Positions 1-10,154 of a stretch of 64,000 bases of DNA are shown here, piece after piece. Position 1 is the first letter of the stretch, and each line of letters opens with the position of its first letter. Below the pieces are notes generated by a model. It made no database searches. It saw nothing but the letters and a program-made list of their open reading frames with translations, and was not told the DNA's origin. Source of the DNA: Sergeia podlipaevii (lineage: Eukaryota > Euglenozoa > Kinetoplastea > Trypanosomatida > Trypanosomatidae). A program made the translations under genes and the position numbers. The stretch lies in the NCBI GenBank assembly GCA_030849805.1, contig JASANZ010002260.1, positions 59,880 to 123,879 of the forward strand, given 5' to 3'.

Positions 1-120
1 TGTGCCAAAGCTTCCCATGCCCAGCGTCCGCTCCCCCAGCATGTAATGTCCAGGCTTGTCCTCTTCTGGGATCAGTCCAGCGTCGTGGAGCGCAGAGTAG
101 ATCCTTGGATGAATCGACAT
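1..120 (-). CDS. Protein kinase, N-terminal fragment (cut by the window edge)
   Basis: The first 40 codons of a gene running off the left edge are visible. Translation from the ATG at 118-120 gives a short leader of about 28 residues, then YMLGERTLGMGSFGT. This has the glycine-rich ATP-binding loop GxGxxG (GMGSFG) that opens a eukaryotic protein kinase domain. A kinase domain starting so close to the N-terminus, with an LGxGSFG loop, is common in the CAMK/SNF1-AMPK branch, but the VAIK lysine, HRD and DFG motifs lie outside the window, so the subfamily is a guess. A plus-strand purine run at 149-187 followed by CT at 138-139 fits a spliced-leader acceptor 18 nt before this ATG. Confidence 0.75.
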   Translation of the reverse strand, partial: MSIHPRIYSALHDAGLIPEEDKPGHYMLGERTLGMGSFGT

Positions 121-782
121 GTTCTCTTTTTTCTTTCCTGTTCGGCCACAAAAAAAAAGGGAGGAAAAGAAAAACAGAAAAAAATCTAGTAAAGATGAGA
201 TGAGTAAAATTTTTTAAAAAAAAGTAAAAGAAAAAACGCACACAGAAAAGGAGAATTTATATATACAAAAAAAAATACACGTATGTTGGCGTTCCTGGAA
301 AATGAACACAAATGCCTCCTTTAGAGGAAAGAAAAGAAAAGAGTGAACTTCTTTGGCTGTTCCTTGAGTGTGATATGGCTAAGTGAAGAGAGAAAAGAAG
401 TGCTCTAGGTCACTGGCTATATGTCAATTATCTTTTAAGTTCATTTCATTTTTTTTATTATTTTCACAATATGTCATCAGCAGCAAGATAAAAAAAAAAA
501 AAAAATGAAAAAAATGGCAATAATGATGAAAAAAGAAATTAAAAAATACTCAATGCAATAGTTCCATGGCAGAAAAAAAAAAAAGAACGAGTTCTTCCGC
601 TTTCTGTGTTAACACATGTATGTGTGTAGGTAGTGATTGTGTTTTTGTTGTTGTTGGTTTTTTTTTTGATTTTCTATTTGATCTAATGCACACAATATGT
701 GTTAAACATATAAGAAGAAAATAAACTGCTTGTCACATATCTCTACTGCTCTCCATTCCATCCTCACATGCGCCGCCTCTTT
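121..782. other. Intergenic spacer: 3' UTR of separase and 5' UTR of kinase
   Basis: AT-rich, with many A8-A15 runs on the plus strand (for example 488-504 and 570-583) and a T-rich stretch near 640-670. No tRNA-like or structured RNA element and no credible ORF was seen. Confidence 0.7.
138..139 (-). promoter_or_regulatory. Predicted spliced-leader acceptor AG for the kinase gene
   Basis: On the minus strand a pyrimidine tract (plus-strand purines at 149-187) is followed by its first AG here, 18 nt before the kinase ATG. This rests on tract plus first-AG position only. Confidence 0.4.
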
Positions 783-3700
783 TCAGTTTGAGTCACTTGC
801 TGTTTCTCCTCGCCACACACGGTGAGCAGGAACATTCATGCCGTATAGAACTGTAGCAAATGCGGAAAGAAAAGTGAGTCTGCAGGCCCCACGCGCTCTA
901 GCGAGCAGTTCCCCAATCGACTCCTCCTCTTCTTCTATTTTTGCTCCACGCTCCACTGCTCTCATTCCCGCTATTGACGACAACGACGACGACAAGGATC
1001 GAGGCCGCAGAAGGCGACGCGTGAGACGATCGATATCTGCATTCGTGACGTCCCACAAGCATCCAATAAAGCATGGGGCTCCCGCGTGCAGATATGCATA
1101 GGGCATCCCATAGGACTCCCAGAGAGACCCGCCTAACATACGCGCTGAGCTGCACCCCATCAGCAGCACTGCTGGAAGCTGGGCGTGGTGCGTGCAAGAC
1201 GGGTCACTACCGCAAAGAACACTCGGTAGAGTAGGAAAGCGATCGTACAGGGAGGCACGAGAAATGAGATCTTCACCACGGTTGTGGCCAATGTACACGT
1301 ACGTCGACACACGTGACTGTACCAGGCGTGACAGCAGCGGCTCTTGTCTTGTGGTCGAAGTCGCTGAAAAAGCATCGCGGTTGCTGCCGGTCTCACTGAT
1401 GCTGGCGACGCCGCAGTAGTCAGCGGTCCAGTGCGGGTGTGCCTTCACCAGTGCAGCAAAGCGCTCAGGCTTTGCAGCTGCGTGCATGTCCACATGCAAG
1501 TGCACTCTATCAAACACGCCCTCATGCCCTGCGTCTATGCCGCCTCCATCTCTTTCTCTATGTGCGCTCCATCGACTCAGCGCATCAGCAACGTAGGCAG
1601 CGGAAGGCACGCGTGACACGCTAGAACCGTGCAGCACGTCCAGTGCCTCCCAGGACAGCAAGTGTAGAAGAGCACTGCCGGTTCCGCTAAAGGCCAAGTA
1701 CACGTGTTCGCGTGGAGTCTCAGTGAGATCAACGTGATCTTGCGCAGCATCACCGACACCGCCAGGAAGGACAATGCCTTCACAAAAAGCATCAAGAATA
1801 TATCGTGTCATGTGCTTGCACACCCTCGCAATGTCTGCGTGATGAACGACTAAGCACTCGTGCATCCTCTCTACTATACTCACGCTATCGCCGTCGTATG
1901 GAAGTAGACCACTGGCGAACGAGTCCAGCGACTCTAACCATGCACACTGCACAGCATCAGACAAGTGGCGTGAGAGGTCCGCCAGTGTCGAGGCGCATAC
2001 GGCACAGTCGCCAGATGCTACAACTGTGGGCGGCAGCCCTGATGCATTGGCAGAAGCGTGAAGATGAGATGGGCAGTAAAGCACTGGCACGTGCGGGAAG
2101 CGGGGAGGAGGTGTACAGGCACCACAAGATTCCTCTCTCTCTCCACCACTAGTGATGTTACTGTTGCTACCGCTGGTAGTGATGTTTTCATATTGAGCAG
2201 TACATGGCATATCATCCTCTCCACACACCTGTTTACCTTCCGTTGCCTGACTCACGGTGCGCAAGTGTGGCAGTCCATGCACAACGTAGAAGCACCTGTG
2301 TGCTACCATCGAGAGAAGCTGTTCCTTCCAATGAGAAGGACATCGTGCACACACTAACGCACCAACTTGTGCAGTCAGCTGCCGGGTCAGTGACCACAGT
2401 TGCACCCGCGTGGAGAGAGAAACGTCCCCCACAAGAAGGAGACGCCACACGTCCAGAGCAGACGCGAGTGAGGTCGCAATGTCGCTGAGAGCCCGGTCCA
2501 GCTTAAAGCGCTCAGACCACCACTGCATTTTGGTCTCTGAGGAATCTTCAGCTTCTTCCTCCTTCGAGACGGTTTCATGTTTGCTTGTCGCTTCACCCAA
2601 AGAAGGCGAATAAGAAGAACGCGTGGTGGAAACAGCTTTGAATAGATCGCCCGCTGGAACTCCTCCTCCTGCGCAGCCGCGAGCCAGTTGCCTGCGGTTC
2701 TCCTCCATCACCACCAATGTGCGTTGTACCAAGTGTTGAAGAGCTGGAGCTACCTGCAATGATGCAGAAAGTGTAAAAGGAGGGAGGAATTCTGACGCAG
2801 CGCTTGTCGCAAGTGCAACTTCAGTATGCTGGTTGTGTCGGTCTCGGGTAAGAGCGAAGGATGGCTTCTGGCCATCACTACCTCCGCCAACTTGGTAGTG
2901 CATGGTCACGACGGTGAAGGGAGAGATAGAATTCAGTAAAGTCACACCGCCGTCATTATCATCACTATCACGATAGCCTCCCGCCAGAGTACCCTGTAGC
3001 TGCTCTTCTCCAAGCTCTCCAGTTTTATCATTGACCTCTACACATTCTGAAAAAAATCTTGAAAAGAAGCAACGACGGGCGTGAAACGTGGCGCCAGCTG
3101 CCATGCTCGGCGGCAACCACCACTGACCAACCAAAGAAACGCCACTTGTGACGCGCGATGGCATCAATGCATCGAGCACGTCGGCCACGCGGCGCCAGCG
3201 GTGCAAGTGTCGCTGATATCGAGTATGAAGTGGCCATCCATTGATATCAGTGCTGCCAGTGAAAGTGACCACGCCAGCAAGACGGCCAAGGGTCTGGAGA
3301 AGCACCGCTATTCCCTCACGACATGGGCACTGGGCAACGCACGACGCCAGCATAGACACGTACGCGCGTGCCAACGGTACATCCCCGGCACTCAGCAGCC
3401 CATGCGCCAGCCTCGCCACCCCCAGCAAGAGAAAGAGAGGTGAAAGGGGATCTCGTAGGATCTGGCGGCCCCACGAGGTCTGCACACGGAACGTCCCGTC
3501 GCATACAACGCGCAGTTTGACAACATCGCTCGAGGTTAAGAGTGCATCCAGGGCCATGGAGGGAGATAAGATCTGCTGCAAGGAAAACGAGTGAGAACAC
3601 GACGATGGTGAAAACTGCGAAGAGGTTGTGGCGCTGTCTCGTGACAATGTCGCAGACTGTACAAAATCAGAAAAGAGGGGACGAAGAAGCGTGCTTGTGT

Positions 3701-5549
3701 TTCGGCTGTCAGTCGCGAGCTGCCGGCGGAGTGTCTCTGCGGGCCAAGTTGGGAGCTCCTCGATGCACTTGTCATTGCTCCTGATCAGCGTGCGCAGCCT
3801 CGTCACCCACTCCCCAACAGTACCAACACATTGTCCGCTATCATTCTCAGAGGAAGAAGCAGCTGACTCAGGGACTACAGCCCTGTCACTTTCAATATTC
3901 CATGTCTCTAGCAGACCCAACGCATCCCCCACAAGTCCCTTCCTGAGACACGCCGCTGCCGCTGGCACTATATGGCGTTCATACTCTATCTGTGTCACGA
4001 TGCGATACAAATTGTCTCTTCCACTCTTCCCCTCAGAGTCGTCGCTTCTTCTTCGATACTGATAGCAATGATGTACGTCGCAGCAGCTGTAAAGCGCATC
4101 AGCCAGGTCTCTGGCAGTTCTACATGGCAGCAGCCCATCTTCGTCCTTCTCTTCATCGTTACCACGTCCGTATGCACTCCCCTTGGCACTCTTCATAAGG
4201 GCCCGCAGTGCCTCCTCCACCGCCTCATCCTCTGCGTCACCCCCTACTGCTTCGTATATGAGCTCTGTCAGTGGTGCTGGCTCACGGTCAAATAAGCAGG
4301 CAAGCTTCGGCCTCACTACAGCTGTCCATTCCGATTGGAGTAACGTCTGACTGCGATGTAGCATCCGCCGTGAAGCAAGAAAGAGAGCCTCTCGCAAGGC
4401 TCGACACATCGCCATAAGTGCAGGGGACAGAGGTAAACAATGAAAGACCCATAAAGAAAAAAGGCGATCTTCTCTTCTGTGTGCGCAGGTTGAACAAGCA
4501 GTGCCTGTGCTTTCCTCTAGTTCTTCTCCTAACGGTGCTGTCGCCTTCTTTAACACCGCGATCATACACATAGCCACCTGTGTGGCATGTTGAGGGTATC
4601 GAGCGCCATACTGGCACATGTTTGCCAGCCAGCACTCACCAAACATCTCCGCGACGCCGCCAGCACTAATGCTGCTACTACCGATGGCATGACTTGATGC
4701 GTTGCGTACACCTTCTCCTGGTGATTGTGTGCACGTGCATTTGGTAGCGTTCTTGCCTCCATAGAGGTTACTAGGAAGCAAACAAAGCGCCGATGCAGTA
4801 TGTGATGTTGCTCCTGATGTCGCTACGAGAGATGTAGTGAGTGTTTGCAGCCCACACTCCACAGTAAGAGAGCACGTGTAGAAGGAGCGCCACGTGTCTC
4901 TGCTTACATGCACTTCCAGCTTGTGCCAGAGATCGCAGAGAGACAGAACCACACGCACGGGTTCCTCTCTCTCATTCACGGAATTAGAAGAGAAAGAAGA
5001 GGCAAGAGTGAGTTCCGCAGTCAAGCTGTGAAATACGGCTGCGGCTGCGGCGAATAGTGGTAAAGATTTAGTCTCGGAAACAGTCTCAGAGAGTAAAGGA
5101 AAAGATGACAAAGAGAGCCCTGAAACAGGCGGTGGAGAGGTACCGTTGCTACTGCTGCTGGCGCCCGCGCTCAGAATCATGCAGTTTGTGTCCAGACAGG
5201 CTTCGCGCAGGCGACGGCACGCTGCCGATGGACATACGCCAAACCCTATCGCTACGAGTGACTTCATATCAGCATGTGTCAGACGCTCCTCATCATCGTC
5301 ACCATTACCATCCGTTTCCTTGGCATTCGTAGAGTTTCCTGTGCCCTGTACTGCAGCTATATGTGGAAGGGCACAACGCACTACTGCAGAAACCATCTTC
5401 GCAAGATCCCAAGGAGACTTGAAGGCGTGCACGTAACTCTTGTGGAGCTTTTCTATTGCCACCTGTACCGCTTTCATTTCCGCCTGTGTTAAAAGCGGAT
5501 GCCGAGTCCACTCACTCACGCACTGAAACAATATGGACGCCTCTGACAT
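783..5549 (-). CDS. ESP1: Separase (C50 family cysteine protease)
   Basis: Separase cleaves the cohesin kleisin subunit to release sister chromatids at anaphase. The protein is 1588 residues from the ATG at 5547-5549. Only the C-terminal third is clearly conserved. The catalytic His is at about residue 1422 in YIGHNRGEDL, and the catalytic Cys at about residue 1466 in LLMGCSSARM, matching the LMGCSS signature of family C50. It is followed by a C-terminal segment with FIGCLWDVT, the usual hydrophobic strand after the active site. The N-terminal 1200 residues are poorly conserved, as expected for the helical scaffold, with low-complexity Ser-rich inserts. The first in-frame ATG (5612) lies upstream of the predicted splice acceptor at 5581-5582, so I use the second. 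The His motif reads GHN where GHG is usual. Confidence 0.9.
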   Translation of the reverse strand: MSEASILFQCVSEWTRHPLLTQAEMKAVQVAIEKLHKSYVHAFKSPWDLAKMVSAVVRCALPHIAAVQGTGNSTNAKETDGNGDDDEERLTHADMKSLVAIGFGVCPSAACRRLREACLDTNCMILSAGASSSSNGTSPPPVSGLSLSSFPLLSETVSETKSLPLFAAAAAVFHSLTAELTLASSFSSNSVNEREEPVRVVLSLCDLWHKLEVHVSRDTWRSFYTCSLTVECGLQTLTTSLVATSGATSHTASALCLLPSNLYGGKNATKCTCTQSPGEGVRNASSHAIGSSSISAGGVAEMFGECWLANMCQYGARYPQHATQVAMCMIAVLKKATAPLGEELEESTGTACSTCAHRREDRLFSLWVFHCLPLSPALMAMCRALREALFLASRRMLHRSQTLLQSEWTAVVRPKLACLFDREPAPLTELIYEAVGGDAEDEAVEEALRALMKSAKGSAYGRGNDEEKDEDGLLPCRTARDLADALYSCCDVHHCYQYRRRSDDSEGKSGRDNLYRIVTQIEYERHIVPAAAACLRKGLVGDALGLLETWNIESDRAVVPESAASSSENDSGQCVGTVGEWVTRLRTLIRSNDKCIEELPTWPAETLRRQLATDSRNTSTLLRPLFSDFVQSATLSRDSATTSSQFSPSSCSHSFSLQQILSPSMALDALLTSSDVVKLRVVCDGTFRVQTSWGRQILRDPLSPLFLLLGVARLAHGLLSAGDVPLARAYVSMLASCVAQCPCREGIAVLLQTLGRLAGVVTFTGSTDINGWPLHTRYQRHLHRWRRVADVLDALMPSRVTSGVSLVGQWWLPPSMAAGATFHARRCFFSRFFSECVEVNDKTGELGEEQLQGTLAGGYRDSDDNDGGVTLLNSISPFTVVTMHYQVGGGSDGQKPSFALTRDRHNQHTEVALATSAASEFLPPFTLSASLQVAPALQHLVQRTLVVMEENRRQLARGCAGGGVPAGDLFKAVSTTRSSYSPSLGEATSKHETVSKEEEAEDSSETKMQWWSERFKLDRALSDIATSLASALDVWRLLLVGDVSLSTRVQLWSLTRQLTAQVGALVCARCPSHWKEQLLSMVAHRCFYVVHGLPHLRTVSQATEGKQVCGEDDMPCTAQYENITTSGSNSNITSGGEREESCGACTPPPRFPHVPVLYCPSHLHASANASGLPPTVVASGDCAVCASTLADLSRHLSDAVQCAWLESLDSFASGLLPYDGDSVSIVERMHECLVVHHADIARVCKHMTRYILDAFCEGIVLPGGVGDAAQDHVDLTETPREHVYLAFSGTGSALLHLLSWEALDVLHGSSVSRVPSAAYVADALSRWSAHRERDGGGIDAGHEGVFDRVHLHVDMHAAAKPERFAALVKAHPHWTADYCGVASISETGSNRDAFSATSTTRQEPLLSRLVQSRVSTYVYIGHNRGEDLISRASLYDRFPTLPSVLCGSDPSCTHHAQLPAVLLMGCSSARMLGGSLWESYGMPYAYLHAGAPCFIGCLWDVTNADIDRLTRRLLRPRSLSSSLSSIAGMRAVERGAKIEEEEESIGELLARARGACRLTFLSAFATVLYGMNVPAHRVWRGETASDSN

Positions 5550-6204
5550 GAATATGTTCTCTCTCTCTCTGCAACTCCTTCTTGTATTTTGTGAATAATA
5601 AAAAATAACCAAAAGAAGAAAAAAAAAATCTTAAAAGTAAAAAAAAAATATGTAGTAGTTAAATACAGAAGTGCGTGTGAAAAAAAAATGTGTTGGTTTG
5701 TGTTTTGTTTCTATAGGATCCCTCTAGTGCATCTACAAGCTTCAAAAGTGTGACGTGCACACGCGCTTTTTTTTCTTTTGCTTTGCTGACGCTCAAGCGT
5801 CCGCTAAAAATAAAAGAAAGAAAAAAGAGGAAAAAAAAAAAGAAATACATCTCTGTCGAGCACATGAGATAACGCATTGTCAACCTATTCGAAAAAAAAA
5901 AAAAAACAGCGGCAGCCACCTGTATGCCTTATTGATGACATTCTGTCTCTCTTCTGTTTACCAAGTATCAAAAAAAAAGGAAAATTGAGCACCGTTACGC
6001 TGTATACTGCACGAAGCATGTATATAAATGCTTTCAAAGGAGAACAAAAAAAAAGGAAGAAATCAGTCAGCTGTCAAAAAAAAGAAGAAAAAAAATGGAC
6101 ACGGATAGCAAAAAACAATTCCCCCTTTTCTTCTTTTAGTTTTTTCTCATTCTTCACCTGCATATCCAACTCTTCCTTAAGTCAGTTTTTCTTTCGTCGT
6201 GCGC
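5550..6204. other. Intergenic spacer between alpha-SNAP and separase
   Basis: AT-rich spacer with repeated A-runs on the plus strand (5821-5842, 5891-5904, 6046-6052). It holds the alpha-SNAP 3' UTR and the separase splice region. No RNA gene or convincing ORF was seen. Confidence 0.65.
5581..5582 (-). promoter_or_regulatory. Predicted spliced-leader acceptor AG for separase
   Basis: First AG after a minus-strand pyrimidine tract (plus purines at 5611-5628). It lies between the two possible ATGs (5612 and 5549), so the mature mRNA should carry only the 5549 start. Confidence 0.45.
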
Positions 6205-7056
6205 TCATTCAAGACTCTCCATGTTATGCTTTACTACCAGCAGCACATGCGTCTTCCACGCATCCAGTTTGCGCAAATCGTCAAGCAGCGCCACACCACG
6301 CTCGAACTTGTCCAAGTCACACTCCGCAAGAGAATCTTGGATATTCTGTAAAAACTCCGCCTCACGTGTGTTTTTGAGGTAAATATCAGTCGTCATGTAC
6401 TGTGCCAGAGCCTCTTCGCATTCAGCGGAGGCCTCCATACGATTATCATTGTGGACCATCGCAAAACGGCACAGCATAGCGCAGATAAAGTACTCCTGGG
6501 CTTGAAACTTGAGTGGACCCCCTACCATGCTGTTCGCCACGCGCTCATAGTAGCCCAAGGCCTTGGCAAAATCATCGTTCTCGCCGTGAATGCGACCAAG
6601 TGCAACTTGACAGTTGTGCACCTGTGCCTTCATGTCCTCAGCCTGAAAATACTGGATCGCCTTTTCATAGTACGGAACTGCTTCCATTGAGGACGTGTTC
6701 TGCGCGCAAATGCCGTCAGCAAATTCCTTGAGCAACTTTGCGGCGCCGCTAAGACGATTATTGTCAATCTGCATCTGAATCGCAAGGTCGAGCAGCTGTG
6801 CGGACCTCTTAACGTCCACCGCCCGCGTGGTCTTCGAGGCATCAGCGTAGTACTGGGCTGCAGAAAGCATGTCTTTGTTAACAACTGCGCAGTCGCCTGC
6901 ACGTGCGTAGGCATCACCAGCGCGGGAGTACTCCCTTTTTATCTTGAACTGAGCGCCTGCCTTGGCAAAGAGCTCTTGAGCGCCTTCGTAGTCCTTGAAG
7001 AAGAGCTTCCTGGTCTTCTTTTCAGCTTCATGGAAAAGATCTTCTGCGGAAGACAT
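6205..7056 (-). CDS. Alpha-SNAP (soluble NSF attachment protein)
   Basis: Adaptor that recruits the AAA ATPase NSF to SNARE bundles so they can be disassembled after membrane fusion; it acts on the cytosolic face of Golgi and endosomal membranes. The protein is 283 residues, close to the usual 290-295. It has the family pattern of TPR-like helical pairs: an N-terminal AEDLFHEAEKK helix, GAQELFAKAGAQFK, then YSRAGDAYARAGDC near residues 42-55. Further repeats around AVPYYEKAIQYFQ and KALGYYERVANSM follow. The C-terminus ends in the leucine-rich segment that activates NSF in characterised members. I start at the ATG at 7054-7056 because the upstream ATG (7158) lies before the likely splice acceptor and adds an unrelated hydrophobic stretch. 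Confidence 0.93.
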   Translation of the reverse strand: MSSAEDLFHEAEKKTRKLFFKDYEGAQELFAKAGAQFKIKREYSRAGDAYARAGDCAVVNKDMLSAAQYYADASKTTRAVDVKRSAQLLDLAIQMQIDNNRLSGAAKLLKEFADGICAQNTSSMEAVPYYEKAIQYFQAEDMKAQVHNCQVALGRIHGENDDFAKALGYYERVANSMVGGPLKFQAQEYFICAMLCRFAMVHNDNRMEASAECEEALAQYMTTDIYLKNTREAEFLQNIQDSLAECDLDKFERGVALLDDLRKLDAWKTHVLLVVKHNMESLE

Positions 7057-8476
7057 TGATATAGATTGCGTCTCTGCAAAGGAAGAGGAAGAAAGAAAGA
7101 GCAGTGATATCTGCTTGGTACTAAAAGTAACAAAAAAAAGAGAAGAGGGAAGATACACAATAATATATCGTGATGCTACCTACTAATAAATGGAAAAAAA
7201 AAGTGTCTTCTAAGCTTTGTATAGCAACAGAGAAATCTGGACTTAACTATGCTCTATCACGGCAATTCACGTTTGTATAAGAGATCAAAAAAAAAAAAGA
7301 GAGAAAAGCGACCTTATGCTTCTTTCTATCTTCTCTCTACCCCAAGATTGAAAGTTTTAAAAGATGTGTGTAGTAAAAATAAAAAATAAAGAGAAGCGTC
7401 AAAAAGAAAAGCAAAAGTGAATGGGGTCCATTTCAAAGAAAAAAAAAAGGCACTTGAGATATAGCAAAACAAAAGGGGGAATGAATATGTTGCTCACGTC
7501 ATCCACGCGCGTACATTTATGTATATTATATGTCTGCTGTTTCGACAAACCCCACCACTGCTGTTGCCATGATGGTGTTGTTGTTTCTTTCTTTGCTTCT
7601 TCATGCCATCATTCGTATGTGCTTTTGACATTACTCTTGCATGCACTTTTCTTCTTCTTCTTCTTCTCCTACGCGCTTTCTTTCGCGTCCTGTCACTTAT
7701 CAATGATAAATGTTATGCTGGTCTCTCCATATCAAAATGAACCTACAAACGCAGCACACACGAATACGCATGCATACGCACGCAAATAGGCAATAAATTG
7801 ACTTCCTTTCCATCAAATCAATGTTCTCAGAGGTAGAGAGAAGAAGGCCACGTGTCATAGTAAAAAAAAAGGAGAAAAAAATACATAGCGTCAGCGCATA
7901 GAATGTACGGAAATAGAAAGTTGCGGAGAGTCATCCATTTCTTTAAAAAAAAAAAAGTGGCAAGTGAATATGAAAAAGTATCTTCAAAAAAAAACTGCTC
8001 TTCATGATTCGCTCCGCGCACGTCAAGTTCATCTTTTTTTTTTCCTTTCCTTCTTACTGCGTTTTTTTCTCCCGTTTTAATTCACACTTTCAAGTATATA
8101 TAAGATGTGCACACCGCTCGCCTATTGTCACGATTCTCCTTTCCCATCCTTCTTTTCTCTATGCGTATAAAAAAAAAAGCACACAGAAACACATTTTGCT
8201 TTTTTTTCGCGATACAAGAGAAAAAGAAAGACTTCGTTTGTTTGAGGGAGGGAAAAGGGGAGGGGGTCCAACTTCCTATATCTGTTTATTCTTTATATAT
8301 AACTGTTTCACTGCTACAATGCTCCTTCTACTTTCTGTTCCTTTCAAACTGAAATGAACAAAAAAAAAAATTGAAAAGCAGCGTTCGTCCTTTCTAGAGC
8401 CATCTTGATGATTCTCTTTTTCTTATTTTCATCTACAAAAAGAAGAAGAAGAAAAGAAGAAAAAAAGAGGAATTGC
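7057..8476. other. Long intergenic spacer (1.4 kb)
   Basis: AT-rich with many A-runs and CTT repeats (about 7650-7668). Several short ORFs on both strands are made of Phe/Lys/Ser low-complexity sequence and look accidental. It is mostly the long 3' UTR of the Q/P/Y-rich protein gene plus the 5' region of alpha-SNAP. No tRNA or snoRNA features were recognised. Confidence 0.6.
7121..7122 (-). promoter_or_regulatory. Predicted spliced-leader acceptor AG for alpha-SNAP
   Basis: First AG after the minus-strand pyrimidine tract at 7131-7152. A second candidate AG lies at 7074-7075 after another tract (7078-7102). Both are downstream of the ATG at 7158 and upstream of the one at 7056. Confidence 0.4.
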
Positions 8477-9346
8477 TTACTTGGCGGGCTCCTGAGGAGG
8501 GTAGTACGGGGGACGAGACTGAAGACGAGTGGGGATGAAGCCATCGTTGCGGTAGGCGCCACCACCGTAATAAGGATTGTATCCTCCGTAGTAGTAGTTG
8601 CCACCCTGCTGCTGCTGCTGCTGAGGGTACATGCGCTGCTGAGGATAGTAGCTCTGCTGGGGGTACTGCATGTTGTAGTGGCCCTGCACGTCGCCACCAA
8701 ACTCAGCGTTACCGTAGGCGCCGTTCACGTTGGGGTTCTGATATCTGGGCTGCTGCTGTTGAGGAACGAAATAAGAAGCAGGGGGGTTGGACTGGTACGT
8801 GCTGTGGCGCACCTGGTGCTGAGGGGCTTGGTGCCTCTGGTAAGGGCTGCTCTGAGGCATCTGCGGGTAACCAGCAGCGGCGGAAGAGGAGACGACAGGC
8901 GCGGCATCGGCAGCCACGGGCACGGGAGAAGCGGGGTTCAACGGGGCGGGGGCCACACGGGGCTGCGGTTGCTGCCTCTGCGGTGGCTGCTGCACCACCT
9001 TAGGCTCCTGGGGAAGAGCACCAATGAAAGTAAACTCCTCCGAGGCGAAAGCGGCAAGGCCCTCAGAGAACGAAACAGGGCCCAGGCTAACGTACTTTAC
9101 GACGGGGGCGGCGGGCTTGGTCTCCTTCTGAACGGGGGTTGCAGCGGCCTTCTTCTCAGAAGCGGCGGCCTTGGCAGGAGCCTGCGCTGGGGTGGCAGGC
9201 GCCTCGGCAGGCGAGGCAGCGACAGGAGCAGCGGGGGCAGCCGCAGCAGTAGTCTCCTCTTTGGCAGGAGCAGGAGCGGCGGGAGCAGGAACGCGCTTCA
9301 TGCCTTTCAGCTTCTCAGCTAAGTTTCCAGAAGCCCAAGCAGACAT
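8477..9346 (-). CDS. Gln/Pro/Tyr-rich low-complexity protein, probable RNP component
   Basis: I do not recognise a named family. The 289-residue protein has a short possibly helical N-terminus (NLAEKLKGMKR), an Ala/Pro/Lys-rich stretch to about residue 82, and one compact non-repetitive segment near residues 83-112 (YVSLGPVSFSEGLAAF). A Gln/Pro/Tyr/Gly-rich tail follows, with Q runs and YYGGYNPYYGGG. Such tails are typical of RNA-granule and translation-associated proteins. Codon use is GC-biased and strongly restricted (mostly CAG for Gln, GCG/GCC for Ala) compared with its neighbours, which in trypanosomatids goes with high expression. A long antisense ORF over the same bases is a by-product of this bias. 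RNA association is an inference from composition only. Confidence 0.7.
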   Translation of the reverse strand: MSAWASGNLAEKLKGMKRVPAPAAPAPAKEETTAAAAPAAPVAASPAEAPATPAQAPAKAAASEKKAAATPVQKETKPAAPVVKYVSLGPVSFSEGLAAFASEEFTFIGALPQEPKVVQQPPQRQQPQPRVAPAPLNPASPVPVAADAAPVVSSSAAAGYPQMPQSSPYQRHQAPQHQVRHSTYQSNPPASYFVPQQQQPRYQNPNVNGAYGNAEFGGDVQGHYNMQYPQQSYYPQQRMYPQQQQQQGGNYYYGGYNPYYGGGAYRNDGFIPTRLQSRPPYYPPQEPAK

Positions 9347-10154
9347 TTTATTTGTTCCTTTAGTTAGTTAAGGTATTAGTAAAAAAAAAAATAATAATAA
9401 GCAGTTAATCCTTTCCTTAAAAGAAATTGTAAGTACGCAGACTTATACTGATTGCACACTTGGTTTCTTAAGAGAAAAATAGAGTATTTAAAGTTCAATG
9501 ATTTAAGAAGTCGCTCTAACTTGTGAATGCACTTCTTCCTTTTCGTTGAGTTGTTCTTGTAGTTTGTGTTCAGAAGATACTTTGCATCATAACAAAACAA
9601 AAAAAAGAGGATTTTATTAAGGCATATTGATTGAATGAGTTGGTGAGGAGCAGACGCTCTTCGGCAGTATCCACCTATCAGCATATAAAAAAAAAAATGA
9701 GATAAGTTCAGTAGATCTAGCACGATCATTCACTTTTTAACTATATATATTATTTTGCGTCTTCGCCTGTGAAAAGAGACAGCAGCGCAAGCTATTTTCT
9801 CTTTTCCTTTCTTTCCTCCTTCTGTTATTAGATACTATCTAACCTTTTAGTCGTTCACGATTATTACAATTGCGACATTGCTACTATCATTGTGTTAAAC
9901 AAAAAAAATAAGCATTGATAGCCAGAGTGTGATGTCACCAAAACCATCTTTTCTAATTTTTCTCCTCCCTTCCCCCATCTTTCTCTCCTTTTTGCACTTC
10001 TCATGAGCACTAGCGCACGAAAGCAGAACTACCAAGCCCCTGTTACTGCAAAAAGAAAAAAAAAACTAGAGAGAGAATTAGACATGGTTCATCGGCAACA
10101 CACCCCTGCTGCAGTTCAGCATTATCATCCTCCTCATCGGCTTTTTCCGTCTCC
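9347..10154. other. Intergenic spacer
   Basis: AT-rich. A 117-codon minus-strand ORF at 9376-9729 has no recognisable domain and the composition of surrounding noncoding DNA, so I leave it out. No structured RNA was seen. Confidence 0.6.

Noticed and set aside
8405..9322. A 305-codon plus-strand ORF
   Set aside because: It mirrors the Q/P/Y-rich gene on the other strand; its Val/Leu/Gly-rich sequence follows from the complement of a GC-biased, codon-restricted gene, and all other genes are on the minus strand.
9376..9729. A 117-codon minus-strand ORF in the spacer
   Set aside because: Lys/Asn/Phe/Tyr-rich with no domain, and composition equal to noncoding flanks.
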